Part shown: positions 29,301 through 44,300 of the stretch, piece by piece | Layout: every line of letters starts with the position of its first letter | Position numbering within the stretch: the first letter of the stretch is position 1 | Assembly (NCBI GenBank): GCA_019748065.1 | Contig: JAIEQB010000023.1 | Span: forward strand, 1-49,811 | From: Alphaproteobacteria bacterium | Lineage (GTDB): Bacteria > Pseudomonadota > Alphaproteobacteria > UBA9655 | Length of the DNA: 49,811 bases | Reading direction: 5' to 3' | Made by a program: the position numbers and the translations under genes | Notes under the pieces: model-generated | Seen by the model: the letters and a program-made list of their open reading frames with translations, nothing else | Told to the model about the DNA's origin: nothing | The model's database searches: none

Positions 29301-32300
29301 CTAACTTGTTGCCGGGGCCCGTGCATCAATTTTTTTATACGCTCAGCTTATTTATTAAAGACATGCTGATTTGGGTAATGCCCATTACGGTTGGCTTTTT
29401 TATTGCGTATGCGGTGCAGTCCTTTGAAAAAAAGGCCCCCCTATTTATCCTGGCCCTTCTGGTCTTTGAAGCATGTTCTAACTTTATGAGTGTTTGGTAT
29501 GCCTATGGCTGTGCCAGCTTTGCTGCCGAAATGTTGCCTTCCTTTAGCGCGACAAACCTCTCCAGCGATTTCACGGCTCTCTGGCGTTTTCCTGCCATAA
29601 AGCCAGCTTGGTGGTCGGCGGAAAAAGGGGCCATGGCAGGTCTTGTATTGGGATGTTTTAATGCACTTAAACCCACGACCGGCCTTACTCAACTGATTTC
29701 CCAGGGTAAAACCATTATGGAGTGGATTCTTACCCGTGTTTTTGCCCGGTTAATTCCCCTCTTTATCTTAGGATTTGCTGTGCAAATGTATCAAACAAAC
29801 CTGCTTACCCACGTTTTCGCCCATTATTCGCTTTTAGTCTTATGGCTCATTGCTTTTATTTTTGTTTATCTTCTGTTTCTCTTTACTCTCGGGGCAGGGG
29901 CATCCTTACACAAAGTCATAGGTAACATTAGAAATCTTCTTCCAGCGGGCGGCATTGCCTTGACCTCGGGCTGCAGTCTTTCCACCATGCCTTGGACCAT
30001 TCAAGGAGCTGCTAAAAATCTTAAAGATCCCAAGCTGGCTCAAGGGATTATTCCCGCCACAACCAACATTCAACAAATTGGTGATTGTATTGCCCAAGCA
30101 TTTTTATGTTTCCTTATCTATCGCCACTTTTATGGCGTTAATCCGGATCTTGGTACATGGCTCAACTTTAGCGTCGTTTTCGTGCTCGCCCGCTATGCAA
30201 CTGCCGCTGTTTTAGGGGGCGCCATCTTTATTATGCTGCCTATTTATGAGAGTTACCTCAACTTTAATCCAGAAATGATTGCGATTATTTTAGCCCTGAA
30301 CGTCTTTTTAGATCCGCTGATCACCAGTTCAAACGTCATGGCCAATGGAGCACTTTGCCGGGTTTTTGAAAAGGTCTGGAACAAGGTCATGGGCACATCT
30401 CGCAAGAAAGCGATTCTTCAAGAGATGGGGGGCTAACTCTCTCCAGAGCTAATTGCAAAATTCCAGAGGTTGTCATCCCCGCGTAGGCGGGGATGAAAAT
30501 TGTCTTATGAATTTTGCAATTGGCTCTTCATTTTTTCTTTTTCCGCCCATTAGTCTTTTGTTTACTAATTTACGGCTATCCTTTGAGAGGTTGATAAAAA
30601 CACCTCAAAAAAAGAAGGAGCCAGTTTAGAGTGATAAAAATTTTTTCCCCTCTCTTCACCCTTATTATAGCTCTCACTATCTCGATGGCAGCACAAGCTT
30701 ACCACATTGGCTCTATTATCAATGCTACTCCCCACAAACTGACGGTAAAGAGAGCCAACTTTTCAGTAAACTCTTGCTATAATAAGGCAGAAATATGTCC
30801 CCTTGAAATGAAAGGAACGACAATTCAAGCCAATACAACCCACCCGTATTTTCGCCGCTTTCCTGGCCGCATGGAAGTTTCTCGCATGGTACAGTTCTGT
30901 CCCACTCCTGGAATTTACAATATCATTTTGTATACCATCCATATGAATGTGGTTAACGGTAAAAAAACCCACAAGATCACATGTCGCGGCGACAGTCATG
31001 GAACGAACAATTGTATTCCTCAAAATTACAAGGCAAAACTTTCTGTTACACCGACCGGGATGCCTCTTCTAACAATTAAAGAGGGTGTCAATTAACGAGA
31101 TGTTTATCTTTTCTCTTCATAATATTATGATAGATATACAATAGGGAGATTGTACATGCGCAAACAAAAAACAAAATGGGTCCTGGTTGCTGATGGAGCT
31201 AGAGCTCGAATCTTTTCAAAAAATCACACCGTTCTTAATGATGCCACAGGCCAGGATTATGTTGGTGAAAACTTGAAGGACAGCGAACATGGTCCCGACA
31301 AACCAGGAAGAGCTTATGAAAGCAGCAATCCCGCCCGTCACGCGTACCAACCCCGTACGGACTGGCATCAATACCAAAAAGAACTTTTTGCAAAGGAGCT
31401 CTGTCAAGTTTTAGAAAAAGCCAATGAAAAAGCAGAATTCGATGAGCTTATCATCATCTCTCCTCCCAAAACCTTGGGAGACATTCGAGCAAATCTTTGT
31501 AAACAAACCCTCTCGAAAGTAACGGCGGAAATAACAAAGGACGTCACCAAATTAAGCGAGCATGATCTTGCCCTTTACTTAGAAAAAGAGCTATAGTTCA
31601 ACACTGTGGCGAGAGGGTCAATTTTTCCTCGTGAAAAATAAAAATAAGAGGACAATGTGAAAGTAGTCATTTGTGGTGCAGGGAAAGTTGGCTTTAGCAT
31701 CGCACGCTATCTCTCTACCCACGACAATGATGTCACTGTTGTAGATCATTCGGAAGAGCTGATTAACCACATCTCAGCAACCCTTGATGTTCGTGGGATT
31801 GTGGGGTTTGCCTCCTACCCGGATGTATTGGCCCGCGCAGGACTTGCGGATGCAGATATGATCATTGCCGTAACCTTTGCCGATGAAGTCAACATGGTCG
31901 CCTGCCAAATCGCTCATTCGCTATTTAATGTACCTCTCAAAATCGCTCGAATACGCAGCAAAAGCTATCTTAATTCGGAATGGACGGATCTCTATAAACC
32001 GGACAATATGCCTATCGATCTTATTATCTCACCTGAGCTTGAAGTGGCCCAAGCTATTGGCCGTGGCCTTGATTTTCCAGGAACCTTTGAGGCCATCCCC
32101 TTTGCCGATAACATGATTCAATTGGTGGGAATAAGATGCAAAGAAAAGGCACCTATCCTCAATACCCCTTTACGTCTTTTAGAAAATCTCTTTCCCAAAC
32201 TTGATCTCAGTGTCCTTTTTATCGTCAGGGGGGATGCGGGTTTTATCCCCACCGGATCGGATCAACTCGAGGCAAGCGACGAGGTTTATCTCTTGCTCCC

Positions 32301-35300
32301 TCAAAAAAATTTCACCCATGGCATCGAAGCCTTTGGTTTTAATGAAGTGCGCTCCCAACGCCTTCTCATTTTAGGGGGAGGCAATGTGGGCTTATGCTTA
32401 GCAGAAGAAATTGAGGCCAACCATCCTGATATTTCTCTAATGCTTGTGGAAAATGATAAGGAGCGTGCAACATTTGTGGCGAACCAACTCTCACGCACCA
32501 TTGTGTTGCGAGGCGATGCTCTGGACCGTGAAATTCTGCGAGAAGCCAATGCTAAAATTGCCAATAAGGTTGTCGCGGTCACCTCTGATGACAAGGTCAA
32601 CATCTTATCCTCTCTTTTAGCTAGACGGATGGGTGCAGAACAAACCATGGCTCTCATTAACAGCTCCTCCTACTCAAGCCTCATTACCTCCTTGGGAATA
32701 GACTCCCTTATCAGCCCCAAGGCCCTCACAGTTTCAACCATTTTGCAATATGTTCGCCGCGGGCGTATTCGCGCCGTACACTCTATTCGCGATAATTTTG
32801 GAGAGGTCATTGAAGCCGAAGCTGTCAGCACATCAAATGTTTTAGGCATGTCCATTGAAGAAATTAATATGTCTCGGAGCCTTTTAGTTGGCGCTATTGT
32901 TAGGGATGGTCAACTGCTTCCACCTAAAAAAGATACCCTTATCAAGGTTCATGATCGCATTATTTTGATTGTCACAAGCTCAGCCATTAAACGCTTTGAA
33001 AAACTGTTTTCTGTACGCCTTGAGTATTTTTAAATTTTTTTCTTTTGATTCCGAGAAAGACTAATTTTGTGCTGATCCCGATAGGGCTGCAACATTTCTT
33101 TGACTTTTCTTTCCTCCCACTCAGGGCTGAGAAAAAAAATATAACTTGAAAGAGGGGGAATGGCTTTTTTGCGAATCATTTCAATCAACAGGGCAATACT
33201 CCATACCAGCATAATGTATTTTGGCCAAAAGATTTCATTGCGATCAAAGATGAACCAGAGAAGAGTAAAAATAGCACTTCCCAATATGTACCACAGCACA
33301 TCCATATAAAGACTTTTTAAACTTTTTACTCTTTTTCGAATTTCTTCTTCAACCATGACGCGCTCTCCCTAGATTTTGAATCTTTGATCTGTTAGTGTTC
33401 TTCGTCATAAGAACAGTTTAAAAGAGAGGACTTTAAGAATGGTTAACGCAGCAAATTTTTTTACAGAAAACCTCTCTCAAACTGATCCAGAAATTTACAC
33501 CGCCATTGAAGGCGAGTTAAGGCGCGAGCAAAATCAAATTGAACTTATTGCATCCGAAAACATTGTCTCTCAAGCCGTTCTTGACGCTCAAGGGTCTATC
33601 CTGACCAACAAATACGCCGAAGGTTATCCTGGAAAACGTTATTACGGGGGGTGTGTATGGGTGGATAAGGTGGAACAACTTGCCATTGATCGGGCTTGTG
33701 CTCTTTTCAAGTGCTCTTATGCAAACGTTCAGCCCCACTCTGGCTCTCAAGCCAACCAAGCCGTCTTGCTGGCCTTTTTAAACCCGGGAGACACCATTTT
33801 AGGGATGTCTTTGGCAGCAGGGGGACACCTCACTCATGGCTCAAAGGTTAACCTTTCAGGGAAATGGTTTAATATTGCCAGCTATGGCGTCCACAAAGAG
33901 ACCCACCGGATTGATTATGACGAAGTCCGTACCCAAGCCCTTGAACATCGCCCTAAGCTTATCATCGCTGGAGGCTCTGCCTATTCTCGCACCATTGACT
34001 TTGAAGCCTTTCGCAAGATTGCAGATGAGGTGGGCGCCATTCTGATGGTGGACATGGCCCACTTTGCTGGACTTGTGGCGGGCGGGGTTTTCCCCTCCCC
34101 TCTAGGACATGCTCATGTCATTACGACAACTACCCACAAAACCTTACGGGGCCCCCGAGGAGGCATGATTCTCGCAAACGATCCCGACATTGGGAAAAAA
34201 TTAAACAGCGCCATTTTCCCAGGGATTCAAGGCGGCCCTCTGATGCACGTTATTGCTGGCAAAGCTGTTGCTTTTGGAGAAGCCCTAAAATCCTCTTTTA
34301 AAACTTACGCTGCTAATGTTGTTAAAAATGCTCAGGTTCTTTCAGATACACTCATAGAACGAGGGCTGAATATCAGCACTCATGGAACGGATTGTCATTT
34401 GCTTCTTGTGGACTTACGCCCCTTTAACGTCACAGGTGCTGACGCTGAAGCTGCCCTTGAGCGCGCAGGCTTAACTTGTAACAAAAATGCAATTCCCTTT
34501 GATCCTCTGCCGCCATCTCAAACCTCAGGCATTCGCCTTGGTACCCCTGCAGGAACAACCCGTGGATTTGGAGAAAAAGAATTTGCACAAATCGGTCATT
34601 GGATTGCAGATGTGCTTCAAAACGGTGAGTTCCAAGAAAAAAGCATTCGGAAAAAAGTTGACACTTTGTGTCAACAATTTCCCATTTATCCTTAAACTTT
34701 CTCTTCGTTTAAGTTCCCACTCTTTCTAAGGAAGGAATTGGCGCACCTTGAAGTCCGCCTGAATCGCGTAAAACATAACCACGGCCCCAAACGGTCTCAA
34801 TATAATTATCACCGCCTAAAGCATCGCAAAGCTTTTTACGTAACTTACAAACAAAGACATCAATAATCTTTAGCTCAGGCTCATCAATACCTCCGTAAAG
34901 ATGATTGAGGAACATTTCCTTTGTAAGGGTGGCTCCCTTGCGCAAGGACAGCAACTCAAGGATGGCATATTCTTTCCCGGTCAGGCGAATAGGGCGCCCA
35001 TCAATTTCAACAGTACGCGCCTGCAGATTAACCATCAGACGCCCTGTGCGAATAATGGATTCAGCGTGCCCTTTTGAGCGACGAATAATGGCTTGTACGC
35101 GTGCACTTAGTTCATTCTTATTAAAAGGCTTTGTGAGGTAATCATCGGCACCAAAGCCAAGACCTTTTACCTTATCGGAAATTTCACTGAGGCCGGAAAG
35201 AATAAGAATTGGCGTTGAGATGCTGGCTGCCCTAAAACGTCTTAGAACTTCATATCCATCCATATCAGGAAGCATAAGATCAAGAATAATCAAATCATAA

Positions 35301-38300
35301 TCATAGAGTTTTCCAATCTCAAGGCCATCTTCTCCCAGATCCGTCGTATCTACGACAAATCCTTCTGTCCTTAAAGTCAATTCAACGACCTTTGCTGTCG
35401 AAGAATCATCTTCGACTAGTAGTATTCTCATGTTCCTACCTCCCAGTTAAGTCATTCAATTTCTTATACAAATTTCTTATGATCATTAAGCTTTATTTCT
35501 TAACATTTAGCAAGGATCCAGTTAATTTTCCGTTAAGATTTTTAAGATTCGTGAAAAATAAGTTAAGAAACAAGAAGAGTCGTTTTCCCTTGGCTTATAG
35601 GGGAGATGTTATGCTATAAAAGAATCATATTTCTGAAAAATAAGGATTTTCCATGAATCAAATGGAGCAATTAAAACTTACCTTTTTAAAAAATTTAGAA
35701 GGAGTCACTACCCTTCAAGGACTTGAAGACTTACGCGTACGAGCACTGGGAAAAAAAGGTGACCTAACACTTTTAATGAAAGATTTAGGGCAAAAAACGC
35801 CTGAAGAACGGCGCACCTTGGGAGCTGAGCTCAATGCATTGAAGGATGTTCTCACAACAGCCCTTGAGGAGCGCAAAGCAATCCTTGAAGAAGATAGTTT
35901 AAAGGAACGCCTCGCATCAGAAACCTTAGATGCTACCCTCCCGCCGCGGCCAAGGGCGACCGGTAATATCCATCCCTTAAGTCATGTCATGGATCAAGCC
36001 ATTCATATCTTTGGCCAGATGGGATTTGTGGTGGCTGAAGGGCCGGATATCGAGGAAGATTTCTATAATTTCACCGCTTTAAACTTTCCGCCGGACCATC
36101 CCGCACGGCAGGAGCAGGATACGTTTTATCTCCCCTCCTCCACCACGGGTCAACCCCTTGTCTTGCGCACCCATACGTCCCCTGTCCAAATTCGCACCAT
36201 GCTTAAAACCCAGCCACCTATTCGCATTATTGCGCCGGGCCGCACCTATCGCTCCGACTATGATGCCACTCACACCCCCATGTTCCACCAAATTGAAGGG
36301 CTTGTGATTGATAAACACACTCATATGGGCCATCTAAAGGGTTGCCTCGAAGAATTCTGCCGCCTTTTCTTTGAAGATCCCTCCCTTAAACTCAGATTCC
36401 GCCCTGGCTACTTTCCCTTCACTGAGCCCTCTGCCGAAGTAGACATTTGGTGGAAAGGCAGCAGCTGGCTTGAAATTTTAGGATGCGGAATGGTGCATCC
36501 CAACGTGCTACGCAATTGCGATATTGATCCCCAGGAATACCAAGGTTTTGCCTTCGGCATGGGACTCGAACGCATTGCCATGCTCAAATACGGTATTGAG
36601 GATTTGCGCCTCTTTTTTGAATCCGATTTAAGGTGGCTGAACCATTATGGTTTTTCTCCAGAAGTACGGGAGTAGGTAGTATGCGATTTACCCTTTCATG
36701 GCTTAAAGAACATTTAGACACAAAGGCAAGTCTTGAAGAAATTTCGGAAAAGCTGACAAGTCTTGGGCTTGTGGTGGATAAAATTAAAAATCCGGGAGAG
36801 GCGCTAGGGCCTTTTACGATCTGTGAAATTGTCGAAGCTGAAAAGCACCCCAATGCGGATCGTCTTCAGGTTTGCAAAGTCCAAACGGGCAGTGACGTCA
36901 TTCAGGTGGTTTGCGGGGCAAAAAATGCTCGCAAAGGACTCAAAGCTGTTCTTGCGCGCCCAGGTCATATCATCCCCTCAACCCAGCAAGCTCTCAAAGT
37001 TGGAAAAGTCCGAGATGTGGAAAGCTTTGGCATGTTGTGCTCAAGTGAAGAGCTTCTTTTGGGAGAGGCCTCTGAGGGCATCATCGAAGTTGATCCTAAA
37101 GCCCCCATTGGAAAATCCTATGCAGAATGGTTGGGATTAGATGATCCTCTCATTGAAATTGAAGTCACCCCCAATCGAGGAGATTGCCTTAGTGTTCATG
37201 GGATTGCTCGCGACCTTGCCGCAACTGGAATTGGGACTCTTAAGCCTTTAAAGGCAGCAAAGGTTTCGAGCGCATTTCCTTGCCCCCTTACCCTAAAAGT
37301 TGCCCCTGAGGCCTGCCCCTATTTTACAGGGCGCGTGATACGCGGCCTTAAAAATGGCCCAAGTCCTGAATGGCTTCAGAAAAAGCTGCGAGCTATTGGT
37401 CTTCGGCCCATTTCAGCCCTTGTCGATATCACAAATTTTTTCACCTATGATTGGGGACGTCCTCTTCACGTTTTTGATGCCGATAAAATTAAGGGGAATC
37501 TTTCCGTTCGGTTATCAAAAGAGGGAGAGAGCTTTAAAGCTCTTGATGAAAAAACCTATACTCTTTCCGATGAAATGACCGTCATTGCCGATAACACAGG
37601 GGTCATCTCTCTTGCGGGCGTGATGGGCGGGGAAAGCACAGGGTGCGATGAGGCAACCCAAACGGTCTTTTTGGAATCGGCTTTTTTTGATCCTATTCAT
37701 ACCTCCATCACAGGACGCACCCTCAATATTATCAGCGATTCCCGTCACCGTTTTGAACGGGGTGTGGATCCCCTTTCGACTCTTCCTGGCTTGGAAGCTG
37801 CTACCCAAATGATTTTGGATATTTGTGGCGGTGAAGCCAGTAAAGTTCTTGTGGAAGGTCAACCCCCCTATGAGGAGGTGGAAATTCCCTTTTTTACCGT
37901 GCGCCTTGAAACTCTTGGCGGCCTGGCTGTTGATTCTATGGAAGCTGAAAAAATTTTACGCAGCCTTGGTTTTAAACTTATTGAAGATGAAACCAGCTAT
38001 GGCATCATTCCTCCTTCTTGGCGTTTTGACGTCACCCAAGAAGCGGACCTGGTGGAAGAAATCTTACGCGTTATAGGGTATGATAAGATTCCCTCCGTTC
38101 CTTATGGAGAACGACCTGAACAAAAACCCTTAGCCCCCACCCAAGAACGGCGTTTTGTCATCCGCGATCGTCTTGCAGGTCAAGGTCTGACAGAAGTGAT
38201 TACGTGGTCCTTTATGTCTGAGGAAGAGGCAAAACTCTTTGGAGGCATCGATAAGCACTTAATTTTAATGAATCCTCTCAGCCAAGACCTTAATGGGATG

Positions 38301-41300
38301 CGTCCAAGTCTTTTGCCCAATTTACTCAAAGCCGCTCTTCAAAACCAAAATAGGGCCGCAGAGATTATTGCTCTTTTTGAAGTGGGCCCTCAATACACAA
38401 ATCCAACCCCTGAGGGACAATCCTTGATGGCATCAGGATTGCGCTGTGGTCTCTTTAATCAGGATACTTGGTGCGAGAAAAAGCGCCCTGTTGATATTTA
38501 TGATGTTAAGGCCGATGCTCTTTCTCTTTTTGAACTCACAGGCCTTTCCCCTCAAATTGAGACAAGCGGCCCCAGCTGGTATCATCCCGGACGCTCAGGT
38601 ACCTTTAAATTTGGCCCTCAAGCTGTGGGCTATTTTGGGGAATTGCACCCTCGCGTCCTGAAGGCTTTTGATGTCAAAGGCCCCATTGTGGCTTTTGAAA
38701 TTTTTATTGACCGCCTTCCCTTACCAAAGAAAAAGACAACGGCAAAACCCAAGCTGGAATTATCTCCTTATCAAGTGGTTGATCGAGATTTTGCCTTTGT
38801 GGTGGCTCAAGACATTACCGCTAATAATCTTATCAAGGCTGTCGTGAAGGCCGAGCCTTCACTCAAAATGAGCCTTTCCATTTTTGATGTTTTTGCTATG
38901 GGAAATGGAAAAAAGTCTATAGCTCTTCGCATACGAGTTTATCCAAAAGACCGCACCTTAAAGGAAGATGAAATTCAAATGATTTCCGAAAAAATTATTT
39001 CCTCTGTCGAGAAAAATGTGGGGGGAGCTTTACGTCAATGACGGACCTCTCTCATATTCGAAACTTTTCGATCATTGCCCACATTGATCATGGTAAATCA
39101 ACCCTTGCGGATCGCTTGATTCAGCTCTGTGGAGGCCTTACGGAGCGTGAGCTTAAAGCACAAGTTCTTGATAGCATGGACATTGAACGGGAGCGGGGTA
39201 TTACTATCAAAGCCCAAACCGTGCGCCTGACCTATAAGGCGAAAAATGGGGAAACCTATCAACTCAATTTGATGGATACCCCTGGTCATGTGGATTTTGC
39301 TTATGAGGTCAGCCGCTCCCTTGCTGCCTGTGAGGGCTCTCTTTTGGTCGTCGATGCCAGCCAAGGGGTGGAAGCTCAAACCCTAGCCAATGTCTATCAG
39401 GCTATTGATAACAATCATGAAATTATTCCCGTCTTAAATAAAGCAGACCTGCCGGCTGCTGATCCTGACCGGGTTAAGGAGCAGATTGAAGACGTAATTG
39501 GTCTTGATGCGAGTGAGGCTCTTCTTGTCTCTGCAAAAACAGGCTTAGGAGTCCCCGATGTATTAGAAGCTCTTGTCCATCGCCTCCCTCCTCCTCAGGG
39601 TGACAAGGACGCCCCTCTGAAGGCCCTTTTGGTGGATAGCTGGTATGATGCCTATCTGGGCGTTATCATCCTCGTACGCATCGTTGATGGCGTTTTAAAA
39701 CCAGGAATCAAGATAAAGATGATGTCAACCGGATCGGTTTACCCCGTAGACCAAGTCGGCGTCTTTAACCCAAAGCGCGAAAATCTTCCTGCCCTTTATC
39801 CTGGAGAAATTGGTTTTTTTACGGCAGCTATCAAAGCTGTCAGCGATTGCAATGTGGGCGACACGATCACGGAAGAAAAGCGTCCTGCTCTTGCGGCCCT
39901 GCCTGGTTTTAAGCCAAGCGTTCCTGTGGTCTTCTGTGGTCTTTTCCCTGCTGATGCAGCTGAATTCGAACACTTGCGAGAAAGTCTTGGGAAATTGCGT
40001 CTCAATGACGCCAGTTTTATGTTTGAGCCGGAAAGCTCAGCGGCCCTTGGGTTTGGATTCCGCTGTGGCTTTTTAGGACTATTGCACCTTGAAATCATCC
40101 AAGAGCGCCTTGAACGCGAATTCAACCTTGATCTTGTCACAACGGCGCCGAGCGTCGTGTATAAAATCCACCTGACCAAAGGTGAGGTGCTCGAGCTGCA
40201 CAATCCTGCGGACATGCCCGATGTGGTTAAAATTGCAAAAATGGAGGAACCTTGGATTAAGGCCACCATTTTAGTGCCCGATGAATATTTAGGCTCCATC
40301 CTAACGCTGTGTACCGAGCGGCGCGGTGTTCAGCTAGACCTCACCTATGTAGGCAACCGGGCGATGATTGTTTATCGCCTTCCCCTCAACGAGGTTGTCT
40401 TTGATTTTTATGATCGTTTAAAATCCGTCAGTCGGGGTTATGCAAGTTTTGATTATCAAATGGATGGCTATGAAGAAGGTAATTTGGTGAAACTTTCCAT
40501 TCTGGTCAATGCGGAGCCTGTTGATGCCCTTTCCACCATTGTGCATCGGGATCATGCGGAAACACGGGGGCGCGTTTTGTGCGAGCGGTTAAAAGAACTT
40601 ATCCCACGGCAACTCTTTAAAATTGCCATTCAAGCCGCCATTGGCGGCAAAGTCATCGCTCGAGAGACCATCTCTGCTCTGCGCAAGGATGTGACGGCTA
40701 AATGTTATGGGGGCGATGTCTCGCGGAAAAGAAAGCTTTTGGATAAGCAAAAGGCAGGTAAAAAGAGAATGCGCCAGATTGGAAACGTTGAAATTCCCCA
40801 ATCCGCCTTCCTTGCCGCTTTAAAAATGGGTGATGATTAATGACACTCTTCACTGCAAAATACCCCCAGTGTCGCCTGAGACGCAATCGCCAAGACAGCT
40901 GGTGCCGTGACCTAGTTGCAGAAAACCAGCTCTCCGTGAATGACCTTATCCTCCCTCTTTTTATTCGAGATAAGGACTCCCCCCGGGACATTGCCGCCAT
41001 GCCAGGTGTTTATCGCCATTCGTTAGATGAATTGATTCCCGTTTGCCAAAGAATTAAAGATTCAGGCATCAAGGCCATTGCCCTTTTCCCCAACACCAAC
41101 CCCTCTTTAAAATGTGAGGAAGGCAAAGAAGCTCTCAACCCCAACAACTTAGTATGCCAAGCCAGCCGCCTGATTAAGGAAGCTCTCCCTGATTTAGGCC
41201 TTATTTTGGATGTGGCTCTTGATCCCTATACAAGCCACGGCCATGACGGCGTGCTACGCAACAGCTATGTCGCCAACGATGAAACCGTTGAGATATTGTC

Positions 41301-44300
41301 CGAAATGGCCCTTAATCAAGCAAAGGCCGGGGTGGATATTATTGCCCCTTCCGATATGATGGATGGCCGCATCGGAGCTATACGAAAAGTTCTTGATCAC
41401 AATGGATATCAACATGTCCGGATTATCTCCTACGCGGCTAAATATGCTTCTGCCTTTTACGGTCCCTTCCGGGATGCTTTAGGCTCAAGCGCTGTCCTTC
41501 AGGGTGATAAAAAAACCTATCAAATGGATCCTGCAAATGCCCTGGAAGCCTTGCGTGAAGGGGCTCAAGATCTACTGGAAGGCGCTGATATGCTCATGGT
41601 CAAGCCAGGACTTCCTTATCTTGATATCATCTACCGCTTGAAAGAGGCTTTTTCCTTACCCATTTTTGCTTATCAAGTGAGCGGTGAGTATAGCATACTA
41701 AAGGCAGCGAGCGAGCGGGGGTGGATTGACTATGATAAGATTATTGTTGAAACCTTGATTGCCTTCAAACGTGCTGGTGCTTCGGCTATTTTCACCTATG
41801 CCGCTCTTGACGTTGCGGAAAAATTACTGGATTAAGAATATATTTGCTTTATTCATTAATTTTTAAGAATTATTAATTAATATAATTACAAATGCTACAG
41901 AAAAATGTAAAAAGAGGAGTTTTAAAATGAAAACAAATCTATTATTAATTGCTGGAACTGCTTTATTACTTAGTGGTTTAACGGCTTTTGCATTTAATGA
42001 AGGGCAAGATGAGGTAATAACCGGCGCAACACTTAAAGGACTTGCTAATCAAATTCCTAATGAAGAAGGGAAAATTCAGGCAAATGGTCGTACCTTTGGA
42101 GCTATGGGCAGTCAGATAGAGTGGATCAAAGAAGTTCCAGATGATGCAACCTTTACAGCTCAGTGGCTTTTGAAGGATGAAGCGACTGGAACAGGCTATT
42201 GGGAAATTCAAGGTGAGGTGCCCCCAAGCGCTAGTCACACTTTTACTACTCCGTTTTCCCTAATAATTGATCCTGATGCAGAAGGGTATTAGGCTCTATC
42301 CATCCTAATGATTATCCATGAGATCCTGAATTCCCCTCGTTTTACTCGGGGTCTCAGGATGATAATTCTTTGTATTTACTAGTAAAACGTCATCCTGAGG
42401 AGCCAAAACGTGTCAAGCTCAGGATCTCTTTAACAACATAGTTGATGACGATTAAAAAAACTCCCCTCCAAACATTTGAATAAAATTTCATTTTATGTCT
42501 AAGAAACCATTTCTTAAGATTTTTCCATTATATATTGTACAGACTTTTGTATCTTAGGGAGAGAAAGATGTGAGCATCACAATTTTAGGGCTTTCGTTTC
42601 TGGAAGGAATGGGACTTATTTTATCTCCCTGTATCCTTCCTATTCTCCCATTAATTCTTGCAACTGGAATTCAGGGAGGGAAATTAAGACCTTATGGCAT
42701 TATATTTGGTTTTATCTCGATTTTTGTTCTCTTTACACTTTTTGCTCGTACAATTTTTAGTACACTTAACGTAAATCCCATGCTTATTCAGGACGTTACC
42801 ATCTATTTGATTTTAGCTTTCGGTATTATCCTCTTTTCTGATACTTTAAGTAATAAATTCAGCTCATTTTTTCAAAGACTTGCAAACTTAGGACAAACCC
42901 TTTCTGAAAAAGCTGAGGTCCATCTTCCTCAAGGATTTTGGAGTGGCGTGCTTATTGGGGGAGGCATTGCTCTCATTTGGACACCTTGTGCAGGCCCAAT
43001 TATGGCAGCAGTTCTTGTCCAAACCATTCAACAAAAAACTGACTATCAAGCGACTTTAATTTTAACAACTTTTAGCATTGGTGTTGCCCTTCCGATGCTT
43101 ATCATTACGGTTTTCAGCAAGAGAATTATTGAGCAGGTAAGATTATTTTCTCACCACACAAAAATTGTCCGAAAAACCTTAGCCTCAATTATTATCGTAA
43201 CCATGTTGTTTACTAAATTTAATGTGTGGCAAAAAATAACAACAATTGAAAGCCCTCCTCTCGCTTCAATCCCCCTCTTACCCGCCACACATCTGATTAA
43301 AAGCCTTGAAAATCCATATCCTGCACCGAAAATCGAAGGCATTAAGAAGTGGATAAATTCACCTCCCTTAAATCTCGAGGAGCTAAAAAAACAAGGCAAA
43401 GTTGTTCTTATTGATTTTTGGACCTATTCTTGCATTAACTGTGTCCGTACCCTTCCCTATATTAAAAGTTGGTATGATAAATATCATGATAAAGGACTTG
43501 TGATTATTGGTGTTCATTCACCTGAATTTGAGTTTGAAAAGAATGAACAAAATGTTGAAACCGCCGTTAAGAAGGATGGTATTCAATATCCCGTTGCGAT
43601 GGATAATGATCTGGTAACTTGGGAGAATTTTAACAACAGATACTGGCCTGCTCATTATTTAATCAATCAAGACGGGAAAGTTGTTTATATCCATTTTGGA
43701 GAGAATGAATATGACGTTACTGAAAACAATATTCGGTATCTGCTTGGCCTTGAAATGGAAAAGAATTATAAGACATCTCAGCCTGAACTGCCTTCTCCCA
43801 TCAGTCCTTCCCAATCCCCTGAAACCTATTTAGGCTATGGGCGTACAGAAGGCTTTGTCAGCCCTCAAAATATGGAGAGAGAAAAAACAGCCCGTTACAC
43901 CTATCCCAAACACATCCCTCTCAATAGTTGGGCACTCCAAGGATTCTGGTTAGCTCAAAGTGAAAAGATCATTGCAAAAGAACCAAAGTCTTCTCTTCAG
44001 TATCATTTTAGAGCAAAGCAAGTTTACCTTGTGATGGCCCCTTCTACGCCTGGAGTTCCTCAAAAAGTAAAAGTTTTATTTAATGGAAAACCCGTGATGG
44101 AATCTGCAGGAAAGGATGTGAAAAACTCTCAAGTTCTTGTAAATCAAAGTACCCTTTATGAACTTGTGTCTTTCAAGGAACTGACTTCAGGTATTATTGA
44201 AATTCAGGCTGAAACGCCAGGCCTTGAAGCCTTTGCCTTTACCTTTGGAGCTATTTAAGGGATTTTTAGAGATCGCTTTAAGGGACTGAATACATGGAAA